From contig MU619273.1 of NCBI GenBank assembly GCA_025201805.1, forward strand, positions 1-64,000: a stretch of DNA of 64,000 bases. Direction: 5' to 3'. A program made the position numbers and the translations under genes. Source of the stretch: Parasitella parasitica. Taxonomy: Eukaryota; Mucoromycota; Mucoromycetes; Mucorales; Mucoraceae. This document shows positions 1-12,012 of the stretch, one piece after another. Position 1 is the first letter of the stretch; each line of letters starts with the position of its first letter. The notes beneath the pieces are model-generated. The model searched no databases. It saw only the letters and a list, made by a program, of their open reading frames with translations, and was not told where the DNA came from.

Positions 1-2
1 AA

Positions 3-33
<31 letters not shown>

Positions 34-1415
34 TTCGAATTTGCCTTTTTTTCAAGTTTTTTGAACTTGTTTTACCAGTAAACGCAAATTAAAAAACATT
101 TATTTGTACAAAAACTTGTGCTCTATAAGAAGATGCAATTTATAGATACGAGCTAAATAACCCCATCAAGGCAAAATCCTTTAACAAAAAAAACGTTTTT
201 TACCTCTAGCCAAATGTCTTTATACTTAATCTTCCTATTTAAAGCAATAAAATAACGCATAACGTATACAATTGTTTTTGTCTCTGACATTGTTTGGTGT
301 TTGGATGTAGTTTCTGTGGTGAAAAGTTGAGTTTTTGTAAAAAGTCAAATTTTCATGAGGGTCTATAAGGCTTTGGGACGGCTGCAAACTGAATCTGAGG
401 AAATCTGAATTTTAATACCTAATCGGCTTGAATTAGGCTAAATTTGGATGATTTGGCAAGTGGAATCAACAAATCCTTTGCGCTGCAAAGCATATGACAG
501 CACAATAACTTGTTGGAGTGTACAATTCCTACTTTTCTGATATTATTGATTTTGGGCAACATGTTTTTTGATTGCGTCTAATACAAGTTTTTTTTTCTGA
601 TATTTATAAAATAGATTATATTTTGTCAATTTGGTTGCTACAAAGCTTCAAAATTTCTAGTCAATCACCTGAATCAATCGAGTTATTAAGCACTGTATGC
701 CTAAATTCACACTAGATTTATGATATAATATGAAAAGATTTTGATATGAAAGGATATAAATTGATTTTGTATGGAAAAACCATGAGACTTGATGAAGTAA
801 AAAGTAAATGCCAAAACAGAGCTCTACGTGGAAAGTTGGACATAAAGTGATCAGATGAATCAATAATAGTTGGATTGTATAATTGCAATCCTAGTATCAG
901 TTTTGACGTAGTGTTTACGGGCATAGCTCTTCTACGCCATATAAGCATGGCCCTTGCGCGGGCCACTGGCTGATTGTTGGAAGGTCACGAGCTGGTAAGG
1001 TTCAAGATGTTGAAGTATCGCCAATAGACACAAGTCTAGATTTTAGAATCAAGTACAGTATTAAGAAGAAAGCTCAATTTGGGATTGGGGGGGTTAAGAT
1101 CCTATGCTTATGAAATGTTTATGCTCAATAGTATAATCCACCATTGGACCTACGTCTTTTGCTCTTTTTGATGATTTTTATGAATGCCTGTATGCCATTT
1201 AACATGGTTTTATACCTATAATGTGTCATCGAATGAGCGTCCTATTCGGGTTACTTGTAAATATATATAAAAAAAGGGGTGGCGTATACATTAATCTTAG
1301 GGAGGATAATATCTGGAATTAGGGGAATCTCAATTAGACAACGAATCTCGCTTTAGAGAGTTGCCTCGCTTTTCGCCATCTTTTTTTTTTTTTTTTCATT
1401 CCAACCATACACAAA
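1..1415. other. AT-rich intergenic DNA, no gene seen
   Basis: The window opens with 28 consecutive A residues. The rest is AT-rich with only short, unrelated reading frames (68 and 82 codons on the minus strand near 657-966) that show no family resemblance. The last ~100 bases contain a T-run just before the first gene and probably hold its promoter and 5' UTR. Confidence 0.6.
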
Positions 1416-2054
1416 ATGCAACTAAAAGGTTTTCATTTGATACAAGTCATTCATGTATGGAATGCATTAGTTGGTTTAATTCTATTTGGTCTGCTTGTTG
1501 GCGTATCAGATCAAATCAGGTATTTTATCAACAATGGCTCAGTTCTAGCAGGTTTCGGTAAGTTTGGGCGAAAAAAAAAAAAATCAAAACAACTAACGTA
1601 ACTCATATGATCATTAGGCAGCTTCACAACATTTGCTTATCCAGCTACTTTTGTTTACATGCTAATCCCAGGTATTTCAGCAACTGTGTATAGCATCATA
1701 CTGGCCTTTGATTCAAGTCCAAAATACAAAGCTTGGTTGCCATCAAAAACTATGAGAGGTTCCATTATTTTCTTTGCAGGTGCAGTATCAATAGCTGCAT
1801 TACTGCCTACATTGCCGGGAGCAGATGTTATGGCTGACGGCTCAGCATTGGATTGCTTGTGGACAAACTATATGCAGTGGAAAGTTATTTACAATGATCC
1901 TGTAGCTTTTCCTTGGGTGACAGGCATGGACAAAGGCTGTTCAATGTTTAAAGCAGCCGATGCATTTTGCTGGATTCTATCAATCGGCTGGATTGCCCAA
2001 GCCGTATTGTATGTTCGTGCTGCCCATCATGCAAAGTCATTTGTCAAAGAGTAA
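1416..2054 (+). CDS. Small four-helix membrane protein (MARVEL-like topology)
   Basis: Two exons, 1416-1557 and 1618-2054, give a 192-residue protein. The junction (GTAAGT donor, TTAG acceptor) keeps frame and joins ...VLAGF to GSFTTF. The protein has about four hydrophobic segments: one near residues 10-30 (VGLILFGLLVGV), a second around 50-70 after the splice, a third after the charged loop (GSIIFFAGAVSIAALL), and a last near the C-terminus (AFCWILSIGWIAQAVLYV). A cysteine-containing extracytoplasmic loop lies between the last two. This layout resembles fungal MARVEL-domain proteins of the plasma membrane or eisosomes, but I recognise no diagnostic motif, so the family call is inference. 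The intron contains a run of 13 A residues. It lies 111 bp upstream of the carrier gene on the same strand. Confidence 0.7.
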
Positions 2055-2165
2055 TAAAAGCGTAATTTACGCATTTGGTATAACTCCTCTGTTTATTTAT
2101 CTCCCCGAGATACATCGGGCTCCTAACAATCATATTTACGTATTTTTCTTTTATATTATTTCAAA

Positions 2166-3364
2166 ATGCCCTCGTATGTAACTGATGCTAATCTTTCAAG
2201 CTATGAGCTCGCATTTTGTGGAGGTATGGCAGGTGTTATATCCAGGTAAATTGGATGAATTCAGCACGAGTAAATTTTTCGCTGAAGCCCACAACATACA
2301 TTTGCAGGGTTGTAATTGCGCCTTTAGACGTTGTAAAGATTCGAATGCAGTTGCAAACACACAGAACACATTTCGGATTTCATCAGAATAAAAATAACAC
2401 AGTAATCAAATACAATAAAATAACGCAGGCATTACAAACCATTTTGAAAGAAGAAGGAATCAGAGTAAAATTGTCAACCCCACCCGGATTTAGTATGCTA
2501 TTTACAAGTCTATATGTGATAGGGATTGTACAAAGGGAACATGCCAGCAGAATACCTTTATTTGTCGTATAGTGCAGTTGAATTCTGGGCATACAAAGAG
2601 TTAGAAGAGATGATAGAAAAAATAGATTCAAAGCAGACGCTACCCCACACTATGAAGACATTCGGATGCGGTATGATTGCAGGTTGTGCTGCTACCGCTG
2701 CTACATATCCGTTTGATTTATTAAGAACTAGATTTGCTGTTCAAGGGCCACATAAGGTTTGCTTTTTTTTTTTTTTTTTTTTCCATGGAAAATGCTCGGA
2801 ATCTCACTTTCATAAAAATTTAAAGCAAAACACCAGTGTTACACGAGCTATGGCTGATATTTACAAACTGGAAGGCGTAACTGGCTTTTACAGAGGGTTA
2901 TGGCCTGCAATTATTCAAATTATGCCGTATATGGGTCTATTGTTCTCCAGTTATGATATTTTTGCCAAAGGATTCAAAAGCTTGAGGGTATTTCACTATA
3001 TGATAGTTGGCAGGTGTCAATTGGGCTCATCGCATCTATCATTTAGGAACAACAGCTTTTATCTGCAAGTTATAAACCAACACATGATATGATAAGTGGA
3101 GCGTTATCAGGGTTCTTCAGTAAAATAGTAGTCTATCCATTTGACCTAGTCAGAAAACGACTTCAAATGGAAGGAGCGCAGACAGTAGTGGTTCGACGGT
3201 CTTCTTGGTGGGCTTGTTTGAGAAACATTGTTCAACAAGAAGGCGCAAAAAGCTTATATAAAGGTCTTGCACCTTCGCTCTTGAAAGTAGCTCCAGCCAA
3301 TGCGGTTACCTTTATGGTTTTCGAAGAAACAAAAGATATGTTATTATGGTTGAAAGGGCCATAA
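2166..3364 (+). CDS. TPC1: Mitochondrial thiamine pyrophosphate carrier (SLC25 family)
   Basis: Five exons (2166-2245, 2308-2464, 2523-2756, 2826-2987, 3056-3364) give about 313 residues, the usual length for a mitochondrial carrier. All three family repeats are present with their signatures: PLDVVKIRMQ, PFDLLRTRFA and PFDLVRKRLQ. The stretch GLYKGNMPAEYLYLSY is typical of the thiamine pyrophosphate carrier subgroup (yeast Tpc1, human SLC25A19), which imports ThPP into the matrix in exchange for nucleotides. The N-terminus (LSSYELAFCGGMAGVISR) also fits. Intron 3 contains a run of 18 T residues. A short T-rich tail separates the gene from PKC1. The carrier family is certain; the substrate is inferred from subgroup resemblance. 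Confidence 0.82.
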
Positions 3365-3834
3365 TAAGGTTTATTTTGTATGTGGTACCACCTTGATTTG
3401 AATTTTTTTTTAAATAGATGAGGATACACACGCTTCTATTTTTTTCTTTCTCCCCTCTTCTTTACATTTTTCTTTCTTTCTTTCTCTCTCTTTCTAATTT
3501 ATTATTATTATCTTTTTTTTTTATATACATAATATTGTAGGTAGTGTATATTTCGTCCTTTTTTAAACCACAAAAGAAGATACCAAAGACAAAAAAAGTA
3601 CAAAAACTAGAGGTTAGATAACAACATTCAAATAAAACATCTTCGTGTATAAGTTGTATAATTAGCTCAAAGACTAAAAGGCTTTATCTTATAGTTACTG
3701 ACTGAAGATATCCCATCTATTGGAAATAAAGACTAGTTTATCTTTTCTCTCAAGACAAAAAAAATTCGTAGCTACAAGGTTTAAACTTATTCCCAGGCAC
3801 TTGAAACAAACAAAAACGTTTATTTATAAACAAA

Positions 3835-6800
3835 ATGACGGTAATGATGCTACAACACACGAGCATCAAAGATAACCTAATAAAGAATACATCTAGATTT
3901 CAGAATTGGAGGCCAAGATTGAACATAGCAGAACTATGCGAGACAAGTTCATCCAAATGAGACCCTTACTGAAGGATCGAAATGTGATTTCAGACTGTGA
4001 AACTCAGATCAAAGAATATCAAAAGTATATTGATTATTTCACTGAAGAACTGCATCGATTAGAGGCAAAACAAGATAACGCTTCTGTTCCTGGATCAGAA
4101 AGTCCTATCGTTCAGCAGTCAAGTCAGCAGCAATTGCATGTGCAGTCTGAACACCCTCCTAGAACTAGCTCTATGGCCACAAATCCTAGCGATGTTACCT
4201 TAGTTACCCCTAGAAAGTTGGATGACAAGAAGAAATATTCCAATTTGGGTAAAAAAAAATACATATTTTAGTCTATTTTACTTACTAACTTCTATATGCA
4301 ATAGATCTGTTGATGTCAGAAACACCTTACAACAAACCCAAAGTGTCTCTCAAGCTACACGAACTTGAATACAAGCTTGATGTCGAAAAGACTGTATTGC
4401 AAGGTATTAAGGGCATGGTTGATGTGATGGAGCGAAACCCCACAACAGACCGCAAAAGCCGCACTGAGGTACAAGACAAAATGTCAGAAAGTCAAGAAAA
4501 ACTTGGTCTGTTGAATTCTGCCTTGAGAAAATACAAGAGCCTGTACATTGGCGAGGGTGGCGATGAAGACGACTATGGTAAGAGGAAAATAAAAAAAGGA
4601 GTTGACATTATATTGCAAATCAAACTAATGCTGATTTTCGCTGCAGAATTGGAAACGCCTCCTTCTGCTCGTTTGCCTCCTGGTTTCCGTAGACCCGTTA
4701 CTGGTAAGCTTCAACTCGAGATTTTGGAGGCTATGGAGTTGGCACACGCTCCTACTCGTATAATTCGTTCGCCTGCCACTGTCGTACTTGTTAAAATCGA
4801 CAACCAAATTGTGTTCCGCTCAAGACCTGCTCGTAATGATAAATGGAATGAATTGTGCGAAACTCATGTAAACAAGGCTTCTGAAATTGAGATTAGCGTT
4901 TATGACCAGTCTACTGAGAAATCCTTGCCCATTGGTTTCTTTTGGCTCAAAATCACTGATATTACCGAAGGTCTTCGTAAGCGTAAAATTCCTCAATGGA
5001 TGCTGGCTGAAGAAGCTCAAAAGCGTCGTCATGATGCCGACGGTAATTCTATTATGGATCGAGAAGATAGTAGCACAACTCTACAACCTGTTCCCCCAGT
5101 TCAGGTAACTCAAAATGAAGGTGGCATTGAAGCCTGGTTCGATGTTGAGCCTGTTGGTAAACTGGCCCTCCGATTGAACTTTGTTCGTGCAGATGGCAAC
5201 CGTCGTCCTATGGATAAATTGGGCCGTGCTGGTGCTGTCCGTCAGCGCCGTGAAGAAGTAGTCGAGGTGAATGGCCATCAGTTCTTGGAAAAGAGATTCT
5301 ACAATGTCATGAAATGCGCTCTCTGCCAGGAATTCTTTGTAAACAGTGGTTATCAATGTGAGGATTGTGAATACACCTGTCATAAAAAGTGCTCCAGCAA
5401 AGTTGTTACTAAATGTGTCGCAAACTCCAAGGATGCTGTAAGTGTAAATTTAGAGGGGATAGGCAAGTAGGAAAAAAAACGCTGATGGCTTTTTGTAGGA
5501 TTCTGATGAAGATAAGCTCAACCACAAGATTCCTCATAGATTCGAACCCATTACCAACATTGGTGCCAATTGGTGTTGTCACTGTGGCTATATGTTGCCT
5601 TTGGGATCTCGTGGTTCCAAGAAATGCTCAGAGTGTGGAATTACAGCACATACGCGCTGTGAGCAATGTGTTCCTGATTTCTGTGGTTTGAGCATGGAAA
5701 TGGCAAATCAAATGCTTGCTGAAATTAAGGCAGCTGCAAAGCGTAAAACGTTGGAAACCAAAACGAGTAGTGGTCGTATTGCCAAGGAAAATATGGCTCA
5801 GGATGGCCCGCTTCCTGCCTTGCCTCAACAATCAGTCGAAGAGGACATCAGCTCTCGACTTTCTTCGTCTGTGACATTAGCTCCTCAAACTCCTCAAAAG
5901 AGCCCCGTTGTTGTACCTCAAACTCCACCTGCCATGTATAATCATAATGCGCCTCTCAGCCAACAGCATCATTCACAGCATCAACAACAATCTCCACAAC
6001 AACAACAACAGCAGCAGCAACAGCAGCAGCAGCAACAACAACAACAGCCTTATTATTCTCCATCCCAATCGCCCTTGGGCATGCCGCAACCTCCTAGAAT
6101 TTACTCTCCACAGCCTATGCCGCCTCAACAGCATCAGCAACAACGCCCTCCTCCTCCACCTGCTCATGCTCAGCAGCACCGCCCCCAACAACAGCAGCAC
6201 CAACAGCCCCCTTATGGCTACAATGGTCCTCCTATTAGCGTTGATCCCAGATACCATACACAGCCGCAACAACAACAAATGTACTATCAACAAATGCAAC
6301 AGCAGCAGCAAAATAGACCTGCTATGCCTTACAGTCCATACCAAAACCAACCTCCAATGATGGGCAGACCTCAAACCAACCCAACCTATTCTCCTGTTTA
6401 CCAACAACCCCAGCAACTTCAGTATGGTGGTATGATACCTCCAGGACAGCAACAACAACAGCAAATACAACAACAGTTGCAGCAACAACAGCATTTACAA
6501 AAGCAACCTAGCATGATGCAACAGAAGCGCAAGGTTCAATTAGACAACTTTAGCTTCTTGGCTGTACTTGGTAAAGGTAACTTTGGTAAGGTTATGTTGG
6601 CCGAAGAAAAACACGACAAGAAATTGTATGCCATCAAGATGCTGAAAAAGAGATTTATCATTGATAATGACGAAATTGAAAGGTACAATTATTTTTATAA
6701 GAAAAGATGAAATGGAACTGGTTTGCTGATTATAGTTTACTAGTGTTCGCTCTGAGAAACGTGTCTTCCAAGCTGCTAACCGTGAGCGCCATCCCTTCTT

Positions 6801-7596
6801 GATTAATCTTCACTCTACTTTCCAAACCGAAACCCGTGTTTATTTTGTCATGGAATATGTCAACGGTGGTGATTTGATGTGGCATATTCAACGAGGCCAA
6901 TTTTCTGAGAGAAGAGCCAAATTCTATGCTTGTGAAGTTTTGCTGGCACTCGAGTATTTCCATAGTCAAAATATCATTTATCGTGATCTCAAGTTGGATA
7001 ACATCATGTTGGGATTAGATGGCCATATCAAGATGGCTGATTATGGTTTGTGTAAAGAGAACATGGGCTACGGTAAGACCACTGGTACTTTCTGTGGTAC
7101 TCCCGAATTTATGGCCCCCGAAATCTTGCGCGAGCAAAACTATGGTCGAGCGGTAGATTGGTGGGCGTACGGTGTTTTGATTTACGAAATGTTGTTGGGG
7201 CAATCACCTTTCCGTGGTGAAGATGAAGATGAAATCTTTGATGCTATCTTGGAAGATGACATCCTTTATCCCATCAACATGTCTAGCGACTCGATTTCTA
7301 TCTGTCAACAATTGTTACAGCGTGAGCCTACACAAAGATTGGGTGCTGGTCCAGACGATGCTCTTTCTATCAAGCGTCATCCTTTCTTCCGTGGTGTTAA
7401 CTGGGACGATATGTTAGCTAAGCGTGTACCTCCCCCATTTTATCCTACTATCTCAGGTCGCTTGGATACTTCTAACTTTGATGAAGAATTTACCAACGAG
7501 ACTCCTGCGCTAACTCCTATTGACTCTAATCTCAACCGCGTGGAGCAACAAGAGTTCCAAGCTTTCTCTTATGTTGCTGACTGGGTTACTGGATAA
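3835..7596 (+). CDS. PKC1: Protein kinase C, fungal PKC1 type
   Basis: Six exons encode about 1,150 residues. The first coding exon is only ATG ACG (3835-3840). Splicing to 3897 gives [20 protein letters not shown], the start of an HR1 repeat. Domains in order: HR1 (~3-60), second HR1 (~128-200), C2 (~220-345), two C1 zinc domains (~418-468 and ~485-535, HxxxCxxC patterns), a long Q/P-rich linker with a polyQ tract near residue 640, and an AGC kinase domain (~820-1090). Kinase motifs: GKGNFGKV glycine loop, AIKMLKK lysine, YRDLKLDN catalytic loop, ADYGLCKE (DYG in place of DFG, normal for fungal PKC), activation loop [12 protein letters not shown], then turn motif LTPID and hydrophobic motif FSYV. 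It should act downstream of Rho1 in the cell-wall-integrity MAPK pathway. All key catalytic residues are present. Confidence 0.95.
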
Positions 7597-8350
7597 AAAA
7601 AAACTCTTTATTCATCATGTTATTTTCTCTACTTAACACATTATTAAATAGAACAGAGTTTACAGCTTCGAAAATTGCCTTTTATTTCGATACTTATTTC
7701 GCTATACATTTTATTAACTTTTATGAATGAAAACAAATATATTTTGCCAGTGCATAAACAACGCCTGATATTTATAGGTGTAACTGTCAATTACTTATTT
7801 GACTACGCTATGCAAAGAAGCCGTCAATCTGCTTTGACATTCTCAAAACTATGTAAGTATTCACGGCATATTAATAATTAATCTACTTGTATTCGTAAAT
7901 GCACCACATTCATGATTATTTATGAAGATATTACTTTTATATCATCGTCATTGATGATTACTACGTATAACGAAATTAGATGAAAAATTTCCTACCAAAT
8001 AATAACAATTAGCTTCCTTTTAGTCCATCATCCCATTCATATAAATGTTCAAAGAGAATGCATGTTTGTCTAACACAAGAGTAAATTGACATACTTCATA
8101 CTCTTTTACTTTCGAAGTATCCCCTACTAGTACTTCCTCAATGAGTGTAAAGATAATAATAAACTAAGCTAAAAGCATTTGGGGGATTTTTTTGGTCAAC
8201 AAAGCAATAAAATAATTATATTTTTTAAAACAACCACCAGCTAATGCTGTGATATATCAGAACGAGAAATTAATCAAATAAAACGGTTGTGAATTAATCA
8301 GGTAAAGATCTCCCTTATTACATGGAAAAAATGATGGTGTATATACTAGT
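7597..8350. other. Intergenic, PKC1 3' flank
   Basis: AT-rich DNA downstream of the PKC1 stop. One 68-codon frame (7675-7881) looks random. No gene is supported. Confidence 0.5.
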
Positions 8351-8557
8351 GAATCTAAATGAACTGATGGGAGGATAAGACTAAAGTGTGAGACATAGTG
8401 TGATTTAGAGAATAAAACGATAGATTGTATCTGTTATCCATGAACATATCATGTTGAATTATAAATAAGGAACTTGATCCATTAGGATATGTTCCTGGAT
8501 TGTGTTCAGGATTGAGTTTACTCGAGTTTGACTTTCGGTTGGAAAATTGACACATCA

Positions 8558-8838
8558 GGGCATAAGCAGGTCTTGTAAAAACACAGTTCTGAAGAAAGCT
8601 CATATTTGTCTTCGCCATGTCTTGCACCCTTTTGACACAATAATCAAGTTTTGTATCATTGTTTCTTGCAACAAGATGATGAGTGGCTCTCTTTGATTAA
8701 TAAGTTGCACTCATTCGAGATGAAGGATCCAACGACAGTGCTCTTCAAACTGAATCCTTCGAACGATTTTGTTAAGTCATCAATAACGTCATTGGTGGTG
8801 ACAAAAGGATTGTTGTCGTAAAATCCTTGAATGTAATT
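8558..8838. repeat. Left arm of large inverted repeat inside the Tc1/mariner relic
   Basis: Reading this arm on the minus strand reproduces 8919-9226 almost base for base, including the GGATCC site and the start of the transposase catalytic region. The arm lacks about 30 bases present at ~9181-9209 of the right arm. Confidence 0.88.
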
Positions 8839-8918
8839 CTCGTGTTCTTCTTGATGCAGCAGACTTTTCTTTCTATACGATAATCAATGCTGGCATTCAT
8901 CTGAACATCCACTGTATT

Positions 8919-9226
8919 AATTACATTCAAGGATTGTACGACAACAATCCTTTTGTCACCACCAATGACGTTATTGATGACTTAACAAAATCGTTCGAAG
9001 GATTCAGTTTGAAGAGCACTGTCGTTGGATCCTTCATCTCGAATGAGTGCAACTTATTAATCAAAGAGAGCCACTCATCATCTTGTTGCAAGAAACAATG
9101 ATACAAAACTTGATTATCGTGTCAAAAGGGTGCAAGACATGGCGAAGACAAATATGAGCTTTCTTCAGAACTGTGTTTTTATTGGCGAAGCTGGATTCGA
9201 TATTAATACGAGACCTGCTTATGCCC
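8919..9226. repeat. Right arm of large inverted repeat inside the Tc1/mariner relic
   Basis: Pairs with 8558-8838 across an ~80-base spacer (8839-8918). The right arm carries the longer version, with about 30 bases that are absent from the left arm, and continues into the rest of the transposase remnant. Confidence 0.88.
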
Positions 9227-9800
9227 GTTCTGAGCGCAACGCTCGAACTGTAGCCATGACGCCCACCACCCAAGCAACATCACACACAACCTTGGGTGCA
9301 ATTTACGCGAAGGGAGTTGTAAATGTAGACATAAGAGTACCTCAAAAGCCATAGAAAGTTAAGGTAGCTGGAGGTCGCAAAAGAAAAGCAGCCAAACCAA
9401 AAGACCCAGTACCCAGAGGAACTGTAATTAGCCATTATTTGAGATTTGTATCTAATACAGCGAAATATATGGATGAGGTTCTTGAAATGAAAGGCTTTTA
9501 TCTGGTCATGGACAACGCGCCCATTCGTACCTCTAATAAAATTAGAACAGTGATTGAGAACAGATGTTATTAATCTGTATAATTTCCACCTAATTCACCA
9601 GAGCTCAATCCTATTGAACAGTTCTGGGCTATTGTAAAGAACAAAGTAAGGCATAGCCAGTTCGAGGATAAGAAAGATTCACGGACCTGAATAAAGGAAG
9701 CCAGTAACAGTTTTTCCGTCCGCCATCTTCAAAATGTCATTCAACGCTCTATCAATGTCTTTGACAAATGTTTAGAAAGACAGCCCGTCTAAAGTAGCTT

Positions 9801-10724
9801 ACTATATAAATAAATGATTTCAAAAAGAGGGTATAGAAGCACCTATCTTTCACCGTATTCCCTTGAGCTTAATTCGATCGAGAGTTTTTGATCCACAATG
9901 AAGAGTCATGTCAAGAGAACCAAATTCAACGACACTGATGATTCGAAAATGAGAATAACCGAGGCATCAAATTAGATAAGACCGTCTATACTCAAAAACA
10001 ATAGTCAAGATTCTGTAAACATGTTCGAAAAATGTCTGATTTCCATGTTTATATGATAAGTTTGTATGCTATCGACAACGGTTGTTTCATAGTATCAGTT
10101 TGGAATCTATGACACTATATCTTAAACAATTTCCACTGACGCTTTTCGGTTGTGTCGTTGTATAGTATAGATATATACTGTAAAATATCGACAAAAAAAG
10201 ACGATTCATTAATGTCTTTGGTAAAGTCTGGTTTGAGTCAACAGAGAAAATTAAAATAAAACATAGTATGTGTGGATTATGTTGTATTGTACTCATGAAT
10301 GAGCATTTTCCAACCTCTCTTTGTACCATACCGTACAAGACGCGCATTTACAAATACCGAACCACTTAACGGATTATCTTATCTAAACAAAAGCCATTTA
10401 TATCGGCTTATCTCATTCGAGGTAAGACAATTTACGAAGATGGTACGGTAGAACCGACCCGTGCCCACTTTTACATTTGTTTACGTAGTGATCATAGGCC
10501 CGTGATTTTATCCCACAACTAGGATTTTCTTTAGGAGTAACCCGTCTTCATTGTTCGTGTCAATGAAAACATTAAAAAAGTTACTTTTTACTAATTGATC
10601 AATTCATACAGTACTTAGTTTAATTTTTGAAGAGGGCATTCATACTATGTAATAGGTAAGGAGTTTTGGTAGATGTATGTGTGTATGTATATGTGTATCA
10701 CATGTGTTCTTTGTTTACAAGGTA
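9801..10724. other. Intergenic, no gene seen
   Basis: AT-rich stretch after the transposase relic, with only short random frames (86 codons on the minus strand at 10087-10347). The last ~100 bases are the 3' flank of the minus-strand CASTOR-like gene. Confidence 0.5.
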
Positions 10725-12012
10725 TTATATAGGCTCCAACACAACTTCAGCAAGCATCCCTCTGATATTCTCCAAATCATCCGCAAGAATAGCCTCTGCT
10801 TCACGTAGGTCTTCCGATGGAACCAAGACATTAGCGCTTTTAAATGTACTGAGATACAGCAAGTTGATGTGGGCCTCAGCTGCCAATGGGTGAGAAATCG
10901 ACCAAACAATACCACAACGATCCAAATGAGATCCAGCCAAGCTTACTTGTATGACACGATAGGTTTGAGACTCCTCGTCCTGGAAAATCGCATCTGGTTC
11001 GAACAAATCTAATATATTTTGATTTGCGATTAGCGAGATACCATCGCTCGATGCTGTGTATGAAAAAAATCGGGTATCATCTTGGCTACTCGCTATCATC
11101 AGTTATCGAGTCATTCGTTTGAGTTTCCATATGTGTACTATTTTACCTTCCATCTGGTGAAATCAGCTCGGGATATGATAATATTTTGAGTACTATCATC
11201 GCCCAATCTGAACGGCAATGTGGATTCAATCCAACACACTGAAGTTCGTCTATCAAGACTGATTTTTCGAATTCTTCCTCAAGTGCCAAAGAAGCGTCGC
11301 TTTCTATTGATAGTCTGTTGTCTGAAATAGACATAGGAGGAGGAGAACCGCCTAAATATTGGTCTATCGAATCAAGATCAAACTCAAATTCATGTTTCTG
11401 TAGCAATTGTACAGCCTGTTGTAGCTTTCTCTCTTTTACCTATATATATAAATATACCTTAGAATAGTAATAAGTATACTAGGTTCTATATGCAACGTAC
11501 CAATACGAAATCAGTTTGATATGTCGACATGTAAAAGATGGAAAATTTGCCCTGAGCCAATGGACCAGAGAGATCACTGATACGCTTACCACTTGAATCT
11601 GGAAACAATAAACCCAGACGATTAGAGATTTCTAGGAGTAACATTTTTTTAGCGTATAAATATTTTTACCTTGCCCTCCTTCATCATCTACTTGCAAAAC
11701 ACGATAGCTATCACTTGATGAACGCATATCATGACATTGAGCCATACTAAGGGAGGGAATAAAATCATTTTCAATGATCTGTTTGCTTGCCACAATTGAT
11801 ATTTCGTAAGCATTTTCTGTAAAAGAAAAGAAATACTGGGAGCTACTTGAAAAATTTGATCAGAAAACTGTAAATCATTGACAAAATGCTGGTATGACTT
11901 ACTCTTTTGTATCCTCGAAAAAACAAGACTTAACAATGGCATGTGTTACATGTGGCAAATGCGATCTTGGAAAGTGAAGTAATTTCACCTTGGAAGGTAA
12001 AATCGTAATCAT
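10725..12012 (-). CDS. CASTOR-like ACT-domain amino-acid sensor protein
   Basis: Five or so exons on the minus strand, start at 12012 (MITILPSKVKLLHFPRSHL), stop at 10725; about 320 residues. The exons read in order: KVKLLHFPRSHLPHVTHAIV; ENAYEISIVASKQIIEND; LSGPLAQGKFSIFYMSTYQTDFVL; VKERKLQQAVQLL; then a second half ending HINLLYLSTFKSANVLVP. The paired motifs MSTYQTDFVLV and LSTFKSANVLVPSEDL match the two ACT-domain halves of CASTOR1/2 (GATS family), which bind arginine and control GATOR2 upstream of TORC1 in animals. The acidic linker (EEEFEKSVLIDE) separates the halves. The architecture is read from sequence; ligand and TORC1 role are inference. Splice boundaries of the last intron have alternatives. 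Confidence 0.78.

Larger units (their letters stand above)
8351..9800 (+). pseudogene. Decayed Tc1/mariner (DDE_3) transposase copy
   Basis: Plus-strand frames preserve pieces of a Tc1/mariner transposase in the right order but interrupted by stops and frame changes. Pieces: a helix-turn-helix region around 8930-9060 (IQGLYDNNPFVTTNDVIDDL), a first catalytic block at ~9175 (VFIGEAGFDIN, where the family has FIDEAGF, so the first Asp is Gly), GAIYAKGVVNVDIRVP near 9290, a second catalytic Asp (YLVMDNAPI, ~9505), and a third block near 9590 (PPNSPELNPIEQFWAIVKN). In-frame stops occur at ~9352 and ~9570. The element cannot make an active enzyme. The left part (8558-8838) is an inverted copy of the 8919-9226 part. 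I could not place the terminal inverted repeats with confidence. Confidence 0.85.

Noticed and set aside
657..966. Two overlapping minus-strand frames of 68 and 82 codons
   Set aside because: Different frames of the same AT-rich DNA with no protein-like motifs.
5973..6494. 173-codon Leu-rich minus-strand frame
   Set aside because: It is the antisense of the CAA/CAG repeat region of PKC1; the Leu/Arg runs follow from that.
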